In this document: positions 1 through 9,861 of the stretch, piece by piece
Position numbering within the stretch: the stretch's first letter is position 1
Layout of the letters: every line of letters starts with the position of its first letter
Source of the DNA: JAKZVK01 sp965248255
Lineage (GTDB): Bacteria; Acidobacteriota; Terriglobia; Bryobacterales; UBA6623
DNA length: 64,000 nucleotides
Direction of reading: 5' to 3'
NCBI GenBank assembly: GCA_965248255.1
Contig: CBDFIW010000004.1
Coordinates: 682,001-746,000, forward strand
Program-made: the position numbers and the translations under genes
The notes under the pieces: generated by a model
What the model was told of the DNA's origin: nothing
Database searches by the model: none
Seen by the model: only the letters and a program-made list of their open reading frames with translations

Positions 1-693
1 AGCATCTTGCAGTACTATCCAGGCTTCGTGGAGACGCCCGAGGGCCTGTTTCGCCAGGCGGCCAGGCCCGTGGATGCCAAGCCGAACGTGATACCTGAAG
101 CCTCCTACAGCCGCCTGGCTGAGATGATTTTCGTGGGCTATGAGAACACCGTCGGGAACTACCCGTTTCTGCAAGGCTGGCTGCGGCACGACTCCTTTAC
201 GCTCGTGTCCCCGCTGGGAGCACCCTACGAGTTTCTCTGGGTGAACCCCTATCTACCGGGCCTGAGCTACTTCTCGGCTCCCTTGGTCGTACATGACAAG
301 CTGCGGGGGCGCGTCTTCGCCCGTGCCGGCTGGCAGGATGAAGACCTCTGGGTCGGCTACCTGGACGGTGAGTTTCAGATCTTCGCAGACCGCCAGCGGC
401 ACGTCATCCGGCCTGACGACAAACAGCCCCCTCTGGTGTTTCCCGGCGCGGCGGTCGTGCTCGCCCGCGTGCCGATGTCGTTCAAGGTCACGGTTCCGGA
501 GGGCGAAGCGATCTACCTGGTCGGCCTCGTGGAGGGACAGACATACCGAGTGAGAACCAACCGTTCGCAGTTTCTCGACTACAAAGCGGGCCGGGGTGGG
601 ATCATCGTGCTGCAGAATAAAGCGGACGCTTCCCTGCCCCAGATTGACTTCAGCGCCCAGGTGCGGGTCCGGATCCGAGCGGCCAAGAAGTGA
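1..693 (+). CDS. C-terminal part of an unrecognised protein, cut by the window edge
   Basis: The reading frame is open from base 1, so the TTG at 7 is probably internal and the true start lies outside the window. The visible 230 residues are rich in aromatic residues and in beta-forming segments (WLRHDSF, GWQDEDLWVGY), as in the beta-sandwich tails of secreted heparinase-like or glycosidase proteins. No catalytic motif is visible, so the family is not assigned. It ends 68 bp before the next gene on the same strand. Confidence 0.6.
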   Translation, partial: SILQYYPGFVETPEGLFRQAARPVDAKPNVIPEASYSRLAEMIFVGYENTVGNYPFLQGWLRHDSFTLVSPLGAPYEFLWVNPYLPGLSYFSAPLVVHDKLRGRVFARAGWQDEDLWVGYLDGEFQIFADRQRHVIRPDDKQPPLVFPGAAVVLARVPMSFKVTVPEGEAIYLVGLVEGQTYRVRTNRSQFLDYKAGRGGIIVLQNKADASLPQIDFSAQVRVRIRAAKK

Positions 694-761
694 CCTGCCG
701 CGTAACTCGTGCTACTTGCATCGGCTTGCTACTCTGATACGACATCGCAACATCTGAGACT

Positions 762-1364
762 ATGTTCCTCAAAATCCTTGGCCACCCGATCTTCACCAAC
801 CTCGACTTTCACATGCCGATGATGGTTGATCTGTCACACCCGCTGGTGATGCTCGCGGGTGAGAACGGCTCGGGCAAATCCACCCTGCTGCACTCGATTT
901 ACCACGCCTTCAAAGGGGAGCAGATCGACGGATACGCCTACAAGATCGAGCAGCGTGGGGACGTGTCACTGGGGAAAGTTTTCCTTTTCGACGCCGAGCA
1001 GCACAACCCGCGAACACAGCCCGAACTCTTCGACGACAACCCTCAGATGAAAGAATTCGTCGAGACAGCAAGCCACGGGCAGGTGATGCTGTCGCTCTTC
1101 AGCGACCTGTTTCCGACGCTTCCCGACGGCACCGCACTGCTGCTCGACGAACCCGAGATGGCGCTATCGCAATCGAACCAGCGGCGTGTGCTGAAAATGC
1201 TGAAAGAGCTGGCCGATCAGAAAAGCTTCCGCATCATCGCGGCCACACACTCGCCCGTCCTCCTGGATGCACCGGAAACCTATGTCATCAACCTCGACCG
1301 TCACATCAACCGCAACCTGATCCGAACCGACTTAGGCGTCGAAGGCGCCAGCACGATCCAATAG
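762..1364 (+). CDS. AAA/ABC-type ATPase, SMC/OLD-like, small
   Basis: Small cytoplasmic ATPase of 200 residues. Walker A is GENGSGKST near residue 33, Walker B is ALLLDEPE near 128, and a switch histidine sits in AATHSP near 151. The Walker B-D-loop-histidine order is that of RecF/SbcC/OLD-type AAA proteins rather than transport ABC subunits. It lacks a coiled coil, a zinc hook and a TOPRIM domain, so it is a bare ATPase domain. No toxin or nuclease partner lies beside it; the next gene encodes a secreted protein. Such ATPases act in DNA repair, phage defence or gene regulation, and the sequence does not decide which. Confidence 0.85.
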   Translation: MFLKILGHPIFTNLDFHMPMMVDLSHPLVMLAGENGSGKSTLLHSIYHAFKGEQIDGYAYKIEQRGDVSLGKVFLFDAEQHNPRTQPELFDDNPQMKEFVETASHGQVMLSLFSDLFPTLPDGTALLLDEPEMALSQSNQRRVLKMLKELADQKSFRIIAATHSPVLLDAPETYVINLDRHINRNLIRTDLGVEGASTIQ

Positions 1365-1465
1365 TCCCGTGTACCTTGACGACACGGCATGCTCATTCCG
1401 CGATGTACACAGCAACGGCAGGCGGCAGCGAAGGTCGTATGATGGGTGTTCTCGAGGTCACGCAC

Positions 1466-2047
1466 ATGAAGACCAAGCTGATGGTGCTCTTGGTGGCGGT
1501 GATGGCGCCGGCTTTGGCCGAGGCCCTGGATATTCCGCCCGCGGCTGATCAGATCGCCTCGGCCATCCTTGCTGCCCCTGAGGAGCGTCGGGCCACCGCC
1601 GCCGTCCTCGGCTACAACGCCCAAGGCCGGCTGGTCACGCTCCGTGAGGGCGACAACGATCTAATCTGCCTTGCCGACAAACCGCGGGACGATCGTTTCA
1701 GCGTCGCCTGCTACCACCGGGATCTCGAACCCTTTATGGCCCGTGGACGCGAGTTGTCGGCGCAAGGCCTTAAAGGGCAGGAGCGCCACGCCGTCCGATG
1801 GAAGGAGATCGAAGACGGCAAGCTCTCGATGCCCCGCCAGCCTCGGACGCTCTACGTCCTCAACGGCAGTGGCTTCGAAGCCGCCTCAGGCCAGGTAATC
1901 GACTCCTACCTGCGCTGGGTGATCTACTCACCCTTTGCCACTCCCGAAACCACCGGCCTCTCTACCGAGCCCTCACCCGGGGCGCCCTGGCTGATGTTCC
2001 CCGGAAAGCCCGGGGCCCACATCATGATCAACCCGCCGAAGAAGTAG
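1466..2047 (+). CDS. Secreted hypothetical protein
   Basis: 193-residue protein beginning MKTKLMVLLVAVMAPALAEA, a clear Sec signal peptide with a likely cut after ALAEA. The ATG at 1466 was chosen because it places the signal peptide at the N-terminus; the frame is open further upstream without a better start. The mature part has no motif I recognise. It ends close to the oppositely oriented acetyltransferase gene (80 bp between stops). Confidence 0.65.
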   Translation: MKTKLMVLLVAVMAPALAEALDIPPAADQIASAILAAPEERRATAAVLGYNAQGRLVTLREGDNDLICLADKPRDDRFSVACYHRDLEPFMARGRELSAQGLKGQERHAVRWKEIEDGKLSMPRQPRTLYVLNGSGFEAASGQVIDSYLRWVIYSPFATPETTGLSTEPSPGAPWLMFPGKPGAHIMINPPKK

Positions 2048-2127
2048 CCGTTCGGAGATCGCGAGAACGAACACGCCGAGCGGCCGGCCGTGCTTCTTAC
2101 CCCCCCCACTTCAACCCCAGTGATAAC

Positions 2128-3285
2128 TCAACTGTGGTCCAGCATCCAGATCGGAAAGTAAAATGGGAACAGGCTGCGGCACTCCCCAGGGACCCGGACA
2201 CGGCGCTGCAGGTGCTCGCCGAAGATCACGGACGTTAGCTCCCTCCGGCTCAGCACGACATGTCTCGACAACCGGCGTTGACCGAGACGCAGCCCCTCTC
2301 CTCCAAACTCGAACGAGATCAGCTCGCCGGAATCGGACACTTCGATCGAGAACGACGGTTGCTCTTTTCCCTGTTGCCGCTCCAACCAGGGTCTGATCGT
2401 TTCCAAAAACCGTCGCACGCAATTGATGCGGATCATCATCTGATCGTCCCACGGCTCGCGTCGCTCCGGCATGGTTCGCTCGATAGCGCCGCCAAACGCT
2501 GACGGCGTCAGGTACGAGTAGGCCCTGACTTCTTCGTCACCTGGTGTGCCTGAGAGCGCGCGATGCAAGAGCGTGTCCAGCCCCCGTTTGGCGCCGCCGG
2601 CTTCGATCAGGCCGGGTTTGTTGACGGCCTCACTCACCATCAAGTAGGCGATGGCGGAACCACCTTCCAGCGCGATCAGTGTCTTGATCTTCGGCAGGGA
2701 CAAGAGAAAGGGGTACTCCTCTTGACTGCGGAGCACGCCGAAGGCTTCTCGCTCGTGCATGGCTTGGATCTCGCACAAGTACTTTCCCGAGCCGGGTTCG
2801 TAGTCGATGACGGTGTGGCCGTGGTCGGGATACAGTTGCGCGTCATCACGGTGGCATCGGTACATCGTCAGCTGCGTGCGAACCGCTTGGTAGCCGCCGT
2901 GCTCATAGAAGGGAAAGGTGCCCACCAGCGTCCAAAGGACCGACAGCTCCGTGCCGTCCTGTTCCATTTGCCGCACGCCACGGTTGAGGCAGGCGAGGCC
3001 ATATCCTTTGTGGCGATGTTCGGGGTGGGTGGCTGTCGGTGAGATAATGCCGATCCGGAACCGGCAGTCGCCCTGCACAACGGTTCGCGGGATGAACGGC
3101 ACCTCGGCGACGACCTGTCCACCGGCCTTGATGAGTTGAATGCTGTTGAGATTACCCTCCCGATACACCAGCGGATAATCGGTAAGCATGCTCTGGTCGC
3201 TGCCTGCCCGCATGACCGAGTCAACCAGGGCAATCAGTCCGGGCAGATCTTCTTTCGTGCAGGGGTTGGGTCCGTCGATGCGCAT
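2128..3285 (-). CDS. GNAT-family N-acetyltransferase with C-terminal SCP2-like part
   Basis: About 385 residues. The N-terminal half has a GNAT fold: the acetyl-CoA loop region reads HPEHRHKGYGLACL, the usual R/Q-x-x-G-x-G/A pattern in a slightly varied form, followed by FYEHGGYQ. The remaining half and its length match two-domain acetyltransferases of the Eis type, where a sterol-carrier-like domain follows. The ATG at 3285 has GGAG about 10 bases upstream; a TTG at 3354 would give a longer form. The substrate cannot be inferred. Convergent with the secreted protein gene to its left. Confidence 0.75.
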   Translation of the reverse strand: MRIDGPNPCTKEDLPGLIALVDSVMRAGSDQSMLTDYPLVYREGNLNSIQLIKAGGQVVAEVPFIPRTVVQGDCRFRIGIISPTATHPEHRHKGYGLACLNRGVRQMEQDGTELSVLWTLVGTFPFYEHGGYQAVRTQLTMYRCHRDDAQLYPDHGHTVIDYEPGSGKYLCEIQAMHEREAFGVLRSQEEYPFLLSLPKIKTLIALEGGSAIAYLMVSEAVNKPGLIEAGGAKRGLDTLLHRALSGTPGDEEVRAYSYLTPSAFGGAIERTMPERREPWDDQMMIRINCVRRFLETIRPWLERQQGKEQPSFSIEVSDSGELISFEFGGEGLRLGQRRLSRHVVLSRRELTSVIFGEHLQRRVRVPGECRSLFPFYFPIWMLDHS

Positions 3286-3597
3286 CACCGAAGCGCTCCG
3301 TCTATTGATGATCCGACTCGAAAGGTCCGCGAGCCGCCAAGCGTCGAACACCAAATGGAGCTACCGAGACATCTCACCCGCCCACGGGGTCGCTGGCTAT
3401 GAGCCGGAGGACGAGGCAGAACAGCACCGGCCTCTATCTGCCGAGCCCAATTGGGCAGAGCCAGGATGAGTGTCCAGGATTCTCACGGATCTAGAATCTC
3501 CGACCCGTGTTGTTGACCAGACTAGAATTTGGTCGGGTCAGCTCCTTTTGGAATCGGTGACTTCCTGAGTGTTGACCGTGCGGCCTCTCGGTACCGA
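3286..3597. other. Intergenic stretch, nothing recognised
   Basis: About 310 bp between the acetyltransferase and the thioredoxin-like gene, both leftward. It should hold the acetyltransferase promoter and the end of the upstream operon, but I see no convincing hairpin with a T-tract and no strong promoter pair. Confidence 0.4.
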
Positions 3598-4194
3598 TCA
3601 CTGCACTAGCAATTGAACGATCAGCTTCTCGATTTGGCGGTAGTCCCGCTGGCACGAGCCATGGTTCCGCCAATGAGGACCTCCTGGACCTTCGTGATAT
3701 TCCCCGCCAGGGTGTACATATCGAATGATGCCCTCCTTGTCGACAAGAAATGAAACCGACGTCCAGCTACGCCGTCCAGGCGAGAGCCACCACCGCTTCA
3801 ACACTTTCCAATCCGGATCGATGGCGACGGGGAATCGGAACCCAAGCTTCTGTGCCAATTGCTTGACGCGAGCTTCGTCTTGTGGACCGGCCGGTTTCGG
3901 ATGATAAATTCCAATCACCTTAAGTCCCTGCTCACCATAGCGGCGTTGTAGGCCGTTGAGCGCGGGCGCAGAGGTTGCGCAAAACGGACAGCCGTCCGTC
4001 CACCACCGCACGAGGAGAATCTTGCCGCGCAAGTCTTCGATCTCAATCGGTGGGGAGCTGATCCATTGTTTCAGCTTCAAGGGCGGAGCCCTCGTACCAA
4101 TTAGGTCCTGGCCTTCCAGCGGAGCAGCGGCCACGGTGCCCGCCGAGCTCAGCGCAAGAGCCGCTGAAACTAGAAGCCTCGGAGTCCGGACCAT
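3598..4194 (-). CDS. Secreted thioredoxin-like (TlpA/AhpC-TSA) protein
   Basis: 198 residues with a signal peptide (LLVSAALALSSAGTVAAAP) and then a thioredoxin fold. The redox motif is CPFC in WWTDGCPFCATSAP near residue 71, followed by the AhpC/TSA-style segment GLKVIGIYHPKP and a cis-proline region near WTSVSFLVD. It is likely exported to the periplasm, where TlpA-like proteins reduce disulfides or help mature cytochrome c. It is the last gene of a leftward operon that also encodes a CxxCH heme protein, which fits a cytochrome-maturation role; that link is inferred. Confidence 0.8.
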   Translation of the reverse strand: MVRTPRLLVSAALALSSAGTVAAAPLEGQDLIGTRAPPLKLKQWISSPPIEIEDLRGKILLVRWWTDGCPFCATSAPALNGLQRRYGEQGLKVIGIYHPKPAGPQDEARVKQLAQKLGFRFPVAIDPDWKVLKRWWLSPGRRSWTSVSFLVDKEGIIRYVHPGGEYHEGPGGPHWRNHGSCQRDYRQIEKLIVQLLVQ

Positions 4195-4227
4195 GAAGTC
4201 GATGTGTCTCCGTTCGGGTGAATGGCT

Positions 4228-5574
4228 CTAGAGCCTCGCTAACCGTGAGCGGTGAGCCCAGACTTTCTCGAAAGCGCCGACGTATTGCTCGATCAGCCCC
4301 GGCGCCTCTTCGTGAAAAAGCCGAAGCCGCAGCGTCGAGCGATTGACTTGATCACAGCCTGGCAGGTACCCGGAGACTCTTGGTGGATGATGCCACCATT
4401 GCAGCTCGCGGTAGATCGTGAACTTGTGCTGCTCTGGATACGCCGCGCCACTAGCCCGCACGCCTTCTGCTTGCAGTGCCTTAAGTGCGGTCGCCCTTGA
4501 AAAACCGGCCTTCTTCTCATCGAAGAAAAGAATGTTCGCCGCCCAGTGGACCCGCTTCATGTCGGAACGACTCCGCTGTGCGGACAGCCCGGGCAATTGG
4601 ACCAGACGTTCGTTGAGGTCTCGGGTTCGGGCCCGCAACCGAGCGTTTCGTTCGTCCAGCCCAACCATTTGGTGTCGCGCCAGCAACGCGGCGATCGGGT
4701 GAATGCGAAACTTGGGCCCAAAACCCGTGTCGTGATACTTGCGATAAGGGCTGTCTTCAGGAAACTTGCGGGGCAGGTCGTAATTGCCAAAAGCCGTCGC
4801 CCGCTCGTAGTGCTCGCGGGAACGGTAGAGACCCATGCCTCCTTCGATGGCGGGAACGACCTTGCTGGCCTGGAAGCTGTGGACCCCGATGGTACCCCAG
4901 GAGCCCATCAGCTTTCCCTTGAGCGAAGCACCGTAGGCTTGGGCGGCATCTTCCAGCACGATCAATCCATGCTCCTTGGCAAACGCCGAAATGTGGTCCA
5001 TCTCGCACGGCAAACCCCAGGAGTGCATGACTACCAAGGCCCGGGTGCGAAATGTCAGCTGGCGGCGCGCGTGTTCGAGATCGAAGCAAGCAGTCTGCGG
5101 TTCAATGTCCACGAAGATCGGAACGTATCCGAAGAACCGCATGGGTGCGATCGTGGCTGACGCCGTGTAGGACGGCACCATGACCTCGCTGCCCTCGGGG
5201 AGATCCAGGGCGAAGAACATCGACATGAGCGCGCTTGTGCCATTGCAGTGCGCCTTGGCGTAGGGAACCCGGTGATAATCCCGGCATGCTGCCTCCAGCA
5301 AAGGGATCTCTTCGTAGAACTTGTTGGTCTCGAGCAGCCCAAGGACCGCCTCTTTCTCCTGGTCGCGAAATCGAGGCCACCTGGAGATAGCTCGTTGTTG
5401 CTCGCGGGTATAACGCACTGCCTTGGGACCTCCGTCGAGCGCGAGAGACTCCAATGCAGCAGGATGTGCCGATCCGCCTGCCGTAGCTGCCCAGCCAGCG
5501 GCCATCGTGCTTGCTTTTCTCACCAATGACCGCCTAGTTGTCTGCGAGTGCTGGTTGTCTGCCGATACCGTCAT
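4228..5574 (-). CDS. DegT/DnrJ/EryC1/StrS-family PLP aminotransferase with Tat-like leader
   Basis: About 448 residues from the ATG at 5574, which has GGAG at good spacing. The PLP fold type I features are visible: HCNGTSALM near the phosphate-binding turn, VLEDAAQAYGA (cofactor aspartate) and the Schiff-base lysine in HSFQASKVVPAIEGG. The family normally transaminates keto-sugars in the cytoplasm. Here the first 40 residues carry TTRRSLVRK followed by an Ala/Gly-rich stretch ending SAHPA, which resembles a twin-arginine leader, so export is possible. It stands 44 bp after the propeller gene and 33 bp before the thioredoxin-like gene, inside one operon. Confidence 0.85.
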   Translation of the reverse strand: MTVSADNQHSQTTRRSLVRKASTMAAGWAATAGGSAHPAALESLALDGGPKAVRYTREQQRAISRWPRFRDQEKEAVLGLLETNKFYEEIPLLEAACRDYHRVPYAKAHCNGTSALMSMFFALDLPEGSEVMVPSYTASATIAPMRFFGYVPIFVDIEPQTACFDLEHARRQLTFRTRALVVMHSWGLPCEMDHISAFAKEHGLIVLEDAAQAYGASLKGKLMGSWGTIGVHSFQASKVVPAIEGGMGLYRSREHYERATAFGNYDLPRKFPEDSPYRKYHDTGFGPKFRIHPIAALLARHQMVGLDERNARLRARTRDLNERLVQLPGLSAQRSRSDMKRVHWAANILFFDEKKAGFSRATALKALQAEGVRASGAAYPEQHKFTIYRELQWWHHPPRVSGYLPGCDQVNRSTLRLRLFHEEAPGLIEQYVGAFEKVWAHRSRLARL

Positions 5575-5618
5575 AGTGTTCTCCGAGGACCAGTGGGCAC
5601 CGGCAGGACTACTCAAAC

Positions 5619-6752
5619 TCACTCCGTGACCTGAACCACGTATGCTTGTGCCCAGCCACCTGCGTCCGATGTGTAGGCCACCAGCCGACCATCAGGGCTG
5701 AAGGATGGGTGTGGGTGGGTCCACTGCGGGCCGTATGCCGTCTCGCCTGTTTCCGTCTCTACCATCGTCGCCCAACCGGGAGCATCGCCCTCGGCGGCTA
5801 GCGGAACCTTTTCGCGCCATTGCGCCCCTTTATTCGACGCGGCTGGGTAACACAAGCGGCGATACTCGCCGGTCTCAGGGTCTACGAGACAGAGGCCGAT
5901 GTCAGGCAGATGGGTGTCGCAAATGATCTGCGTACCGTCGCGATTCGAGGCAACGTGCCAAGCGCTCAAGGTGGCTACCGTTCGCAATTCTCCGATGCCG
6001 AGCTTTACACTGCACAGCCCATCGTGCCAATGAGAAAAAATGATCTCCTCCGTCGCCCCTAAGAACGTCTCATGAACGAACCATTCCTCCGGCCGATTAG
6101 GGTAGATGCAGCGGTCATCACTTCCATCTCGCCGTGCCGTCCACATGCGCGGGTCCGGCAAATCGGCCGAATAGATCAGATGCTCCGGGTCGGTCGGGTG
6201 GAACTGGGCGTGGTAGAGAGCCCGGACTCCGTCGAGAATAACGTGTGACGCCGAACCATCGGTTCGTGTAACGAGAATACCCGCTGAGCGCTCTTTTGTG
6301 ATCAAGCTTGCCGCCCACTGCCGATCACTACTGACCGTCACCTCGCCGAACCCACAGCCCCCTCGCTCAGCAATGATATGGTCCTCGCCGTCCTCAAGAG
6401 TCAGGCGATGAAGCTGCCCGTCGGTAGTAAAGTAGACCTCGTCATCCACCAAGTTGCCGGAGAACGGTTGTAAGCCCTGGAGATCGGTGAGTCGTCGAAT
6501 GGCACCATCGATCAGACTGACGCGATACAGGTCCATCTTCCCTGCGCGGTCCGAAGCAAACACCACCGCGCGGCCGTCGCGGGTGAAGGAATTCGTCAGG
6601 TAGTAGAGAGGATGGCTGATGCACAAAGCGCTCGTGAGCCTAGTGATCCGAGCCCCGGTGCGCTCGTCGCGGAAGGTTTCCCACTCCGGGGGCCAGTCCC
6701 TCTGTCCTTTGAGCTCGGTCACAGCGTCCTCTGAGCCAAATGGCTGCGCCAC
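5619..6752 (-). CDS. Oligogalacturonate-lyase-like beta-propeller protein
   Basis: 377 residues, GTG start. The opening WETFRDERTGARITRLTS, then SHPLYYLTNSFTRDGRAVVFASDR, is typical of the oligogalacturonide lyase (PL22) and TolB-like seven-bladed propeller group. Repeated motifs such as FSPDGRLVAYTSD end the blades, and histidines that could bind a metal occur in SHWHDG, CDTHLPD and THPHPS. No signal peptide is seen, so it is probably cytoplasmic. PL22 enzymes split unsaturated digalacturonate; that activity is inferred from the family only. The start lies 8 bp after the cytochrome gene's stop, so the two are translated from one message. Confidence 0.75.
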   Translation of the reverse strand: MAQPFGSEDAVTELKGQRDWPPEWETFRDERTGARITRLTSALCISHPLYYLTNSFTRDGRAVVFASDRAGKMDLYRVSLIDGAIRRLTDLQGLQPFSGNLVDDEVYFTTDGQLHRLTLEDGEDHIIAERGGCGFGEVTVSSDRQWAASLITKERSAGILVTRTDGSASHVILDGVRALYHAQFHPTDPEHLIYSADLPDPRMWTARRDGSDDRCIYPNRPEEWFVHETFLGATEEIIFSHWHDGLCSVKLGIGELRTVATLSAWHVASNRDGTQIICDTHLPDIGLCLVDPETGEYRRLCYPAASNKGAQWREKVPLAAEGDAPGWATMVETETGETAYGPQWTHPHPSFSPDGRLVAYTSDAGGWAQAYVVQVTE

Positions 6753-6760
6753 TTCCGCTA

Positions 6761-9700
6761 TTATTGCGCTCGACGGCCCGGCAAGGTGCCGATGCCGTAA
6801 TGAGACTCGGCTAAGAAAGCGATCAGGTCAGCCATTTGTTGAAGGCCAATCAGCTTCTCGAAGCCTTCGGGCATCATCGACTTGCCGGTGCTGATGATGC
6901 TCCTAATGTTGCTTTTGAGAATCGTCTGTTCGGTGGTCTGCTCGCGCCCGAGAGTGAGGCTCGTCGCGGTCTCGCTCACAACAGGACCGGTTGAGACGGA
7001 TCCATTGTTTTCGACCACGACATACTGAATGTATTCGGGACTTTGCCGACGGTTGGGATCGAGGATGTAGACCAGTAACGCCTCGGGGCTCAGGTTCCTA
7101 GCGGTCACTAGATTCGGCCCGACTGGATAGCCCTTGTCCCCAACGCGGTGACACGCCATGCAGTTGGCCTCGAAGACTGTTTCACCCCGTCTTATGTCGC
7201 CATTGAGGCCAAGTGAAGGCCGGTACCGGGCCAGAACTTCTTTTCGCGGACTGCTCTCATCGCCCAGGAGCTTCAGTGCACTCGCACGGAGCTGGTCGTT
7301 CGGGTGGTTCATCAATGACTCACCTTGGGCGCGGGTCAGTAGATTTCTCGGGACCTTTTCGGAAGCTACCGCGTCCAAAAGGGCCCTGACCCAAATCTCG
7401 CGTGCCATCAGCGTTTCGATTATTTCTGCTCGAAGCGCCGGCGTATGGGTTTCAAACGATGTCATCAGGATCGCCGGCACATACGCGTTTTCAAATGCTC
7501 CCAACGATCGTACCGCCGCCGACTGCACGTCGGTCGGCTGCCGAACGTCGAGAAGGCTCGTCAAGGACTCGCGGACGTCGGCAAGCTCTCCGTGCGCCAG
7601 GAGACGAATCGATTCCTCACGCTCGCCGACTTCGGCCTTGGGATCCAGAGCCAGCTTTTTCGCCTGCCCGATCGTCTCGCCGGCCAGTTTTCTAAAAGGA
7701 GGGGAGTAATGGAACAAGCCATCCAGACTCGACTCGGCGCTTCGAAGGCCGTCCGCTAGACCAAGCAACACCTTGCGGAGCGCCACGTGGTGCGGGCTGT
7801 CCTTTGCGATCAGGACCTCGACGACTCGATGGAGTTCGGGATCGCGGTTGCGTGCTCCCACGACTCGTGCCAACGGCTCGAGCAACTCGGTGACGTCCCG
7901 TTTGTTGAGAAGACTCAGACGCGCGAGGATCTCGGCGACAAGTCCGTCGGCTCGGCCATTGCTTGAACTCAGAACCGCACTCCGCATCCATTCGTCCGCT
8001 GCATCTCGAGCCGCGATGCGCGCCAGACCAGCCACAGCCCGGGGGTCGTCTACCTCACCCAGAGTAAAAGCCACTTGGAAACGCACCCGGTCCTCAGAAT
8101 CGTTCGCCAACGGCAACACGTTGTCGAGAAGCGCAGAAGAGTCGTTGAGTCGCGGTTCGGCCAACCGAGCGGCATGTTCGCGGCTGACCGCTGACTCATC
8201 CCGAAGCGCCAATAAGAGGTCTTCCTCTTGAAGTGCCTCTAGGCCGTGCAGCACCCACAGAGCATGGAGGCGGCCTTGCGGTAATGAACTCTGTTTGAGT
8301 AAGCGGCGAACACGACGCGTGACTGACTGATCCTGTCGCTCGTAGAGCAAGCGCTGTGCTGTCTCACGCCACCAGGCATTGCGGTGCTGCAGATAGGCCA
8401 CCAGCTCCTCACTCGTTTTCCGGCCGAGTCTTGGTGGAGGAGGCACGACGAATCCTGAAGGGGTGAGGCGGTAGATTCGACCATAGTCACGCCCGCTGGT
8501 CATGTCGACGCGTTCCGCAACGTCGATCGGAACATGAATGGACTCGATCATCTCGCGATACATGTCAAGTACAAGCAAAGTGCCGTCGGGTGAACTGACA
8601 AAGTTGACGGGCCGGAACCAGTCGTCAGTGGATGTAACGAACTCTGTGCCCTCGTCGGCGCGTACCGACTTGAACGTGACACCATCGGGGATCAGCAGGC
8701 GACGGTGGATCAGATTGTGCAGCGACTCACCGACGAACAGATTACCGCGATACTTGTCGGGATAGGCGTCGCCGCGATATACGGTCACACCTCCTACCGA
8801 GTCAAGGACGTCGTGGCTCGCTCCGGACGAGGTGGCCGGCCGCTCATCGGCTTGGATCCTCCGCTGACTTCGAATGGCCCGCCAACCCTTGATCCCACTC
8901 GTTCGGAAGATCGGCGTCTCGGTCGGCACCAGGTTCAGCACCGGTTTCGGGAAGGTGAGGTAGGGATTCCGTGCCAGATATTGGCGGGGCAAGAGTTCGT
9001 GGTAGGTGGGCCTCGACTGCGTGCAAAGAAAGCGGTTTCCCCAATCGTCAAAGGTGTTTCCGAACTGGCCCCGTCCGCTGATGATCTCGAAGTCACCCGT
9101 CCGGGGGTCGAATCGAAAGTCCGAGCCGCTCAGCGACTGCGGCTTCGGATCGGGGTCGCCGGCCTTGTAGATCTCACCTCCATTGACCGAAGCCGAACCG
9201 TAGATCTTGTTGTCCAGACCCCAGATGAGACTGTTAACCCCGCCCTGCTCATTCTTGGTACTGAAACCTGTGAGGACCCTCTCCTTGAGGTCCGCTCTGG
9301 AGTCGCCGTCGGTGTCCTTGAAGTACCAGATGTCCGGCGGAGAAGCGACGAAGACCCCGCCTTTCCACGGTGTGACTCCGGTTGGCCACAGAAGCTCGTC
9401 GGCAAACACCGTGCTCTTGTCGAACACCCCATCCCCATCGGAGTCTTCGAGCAGGCGAACGCGACCCGTGGAGGGCCGGCCTGCGGGCGGCGGATGAGGG
9501 TAGTCTCGCATCTCGGTGACGTAAAGAAGACCGTTTTCGTCGAACGCCGCCGAGACGGGGTCATACACGAGCGGTTCGCTGGCTACGAGCTCCATGCGAA
9601 AGCCGTTGAGCGTTTCGAACGTCTTGAGAGCCTTTTCCGGTTCTCTGGGTGCGACGGGCTCCAAGACTTGATCGAGCGGTCTGTTCTCAACGCCCGGTTC

Positions 9701-9820
9701 TTGTTCGGGCTGTTGTGCGAGGAGAGCCAGGCCCGCTAAACCCGTGGAAACAAGGACCAGCGGGCTAGCTGAGCACCAAGTCTTGAACCTTCGAGCCTTC
9801 TTTTTCTTGCTGCACTTCAA
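6761..9820 (-). CDS. PVC-type membrane-bound dehydrogenase with HEAT repeats and cytochrome c domain
   Basis: 1019 residues, TTG start, followed by a basic stretch and a hydrophobic leader. Order: leader; N-terminal propeller of the PVC-type dehydrogenase family (residues about 60-450, with LLEDSDGDGVFDKSTVFAD and DTDGDSRAD, which are calcium-binding-like loops); a HEAT-repeat middle (about 480-850); a cytochrome c domain with the heme motif CMACH near residue 900 and a distal methionine in KSMMPEGFE. It is exported and probably oxidises a sugar or alcohol, passing electrons to the heme. Proteins of this layout abound in Planctomycetes, Verrucomicrobia and Acidobacteria. It lies 41 bp after the CehA-like gene. 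Confidence 0.88.
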   Translation of the reverse strand: MKCSKKKKARRFKTWCSASPLVLVSTGLAGLALLAQQPEQEPGVENRPLDQVLEPVAPREPEKALKTFETLNGFRMELVASEPLVYDPVSAAFDENGLLYVTEMRDYPHPPPAGRPSTGRVRLLEDSDGDGVFDKSTVFADELLWPTGVTPWKGGVFVASPPDIWYFKDTDGDSRADLKERVLTGFSTKNEQGGVNSLIWGLDNKIYGSASVNGGEIYKAGDPDPKPQSLSGSDFRFDPRTGDFEIISGRGQFGNTFDDWGNRFLCTQSRPTYHELLPRQYLARNPYLTFPKPVLNLVPTETPIFRTSGIKGWRAIRSQRRIQADERPATSSGASHDVLDSVGGVTVYRGDAYPDKYRGNLFVGESLHNLIHRRLLIPDGVTFKSVRADEGTEFVTSTDDWFRPVNFVSSPDGTLLVLDMYREMIESIHVPIDVAERVDMTSGRDYGRIYRLTPSGFVVPPPPRLGRKTSEELVAYLQHRNAWWRETAQRLLYERQDQSVTRRVRRLLKQSSLPQGRLHALWVLHGLEALQEEDLLLALRDESAVSREHAARLAEPRLNDSSALLDNVLPLANDSEDRVRFQVAFTLGEVDDPRAVAGLARIAARDAADEWMRSAVLSSSNGRADGLVAEILARLSLLNKRDVTELLEPLARVVGARNRDPELHRVVEVLIAKDSPHHVALRKVLLGLADGLRSAESSLDGLFHYSPPFRKLAGETIGQAKKLALDPKAEVGEREESIRLLAHGELADVRESLTSLLDVRQPTDVQSAAVRSLGAFENAYVPAILMTSFETHTPALRAEIIETLMAREIWVRALLDAVASEKVPRNLLTRAQGESLMNHPNDQLRASALKLLGDESSPRKEVLARYRPSLGLNGDIRRGETVFEANCMACHRVGDKGYPVGPNLVTARNLSPEALLVYILDPNRRQSPEYIQYVVVENNGSVSTGPVVSETATSLTLGREQTTEQTILKSNIRSIISTGKSMMPEGFEKLIGLQQMADLIAFLAESHYGIGTLPGRRAQ

Positions 9821-9861
9821 GGGCGACCCCCGGTTCGTCCCTGCAAATGATGTCGGATACG

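Noticed and set aside
762..1364. Defence-system ATPase (OLD/Gabija/septu-like)
   Set aside because: There is no TOPRIM, UvrD or HNH partner on either side, so only a bare ATPase can be supported.
5705..6062. Plus-strand frames inside the oligogalacturonate-lyase-like gene
   Set aside because: Shadow frames with arginine- and proline-rich composition; the minus-strand product matches a known propeller family over its full length.
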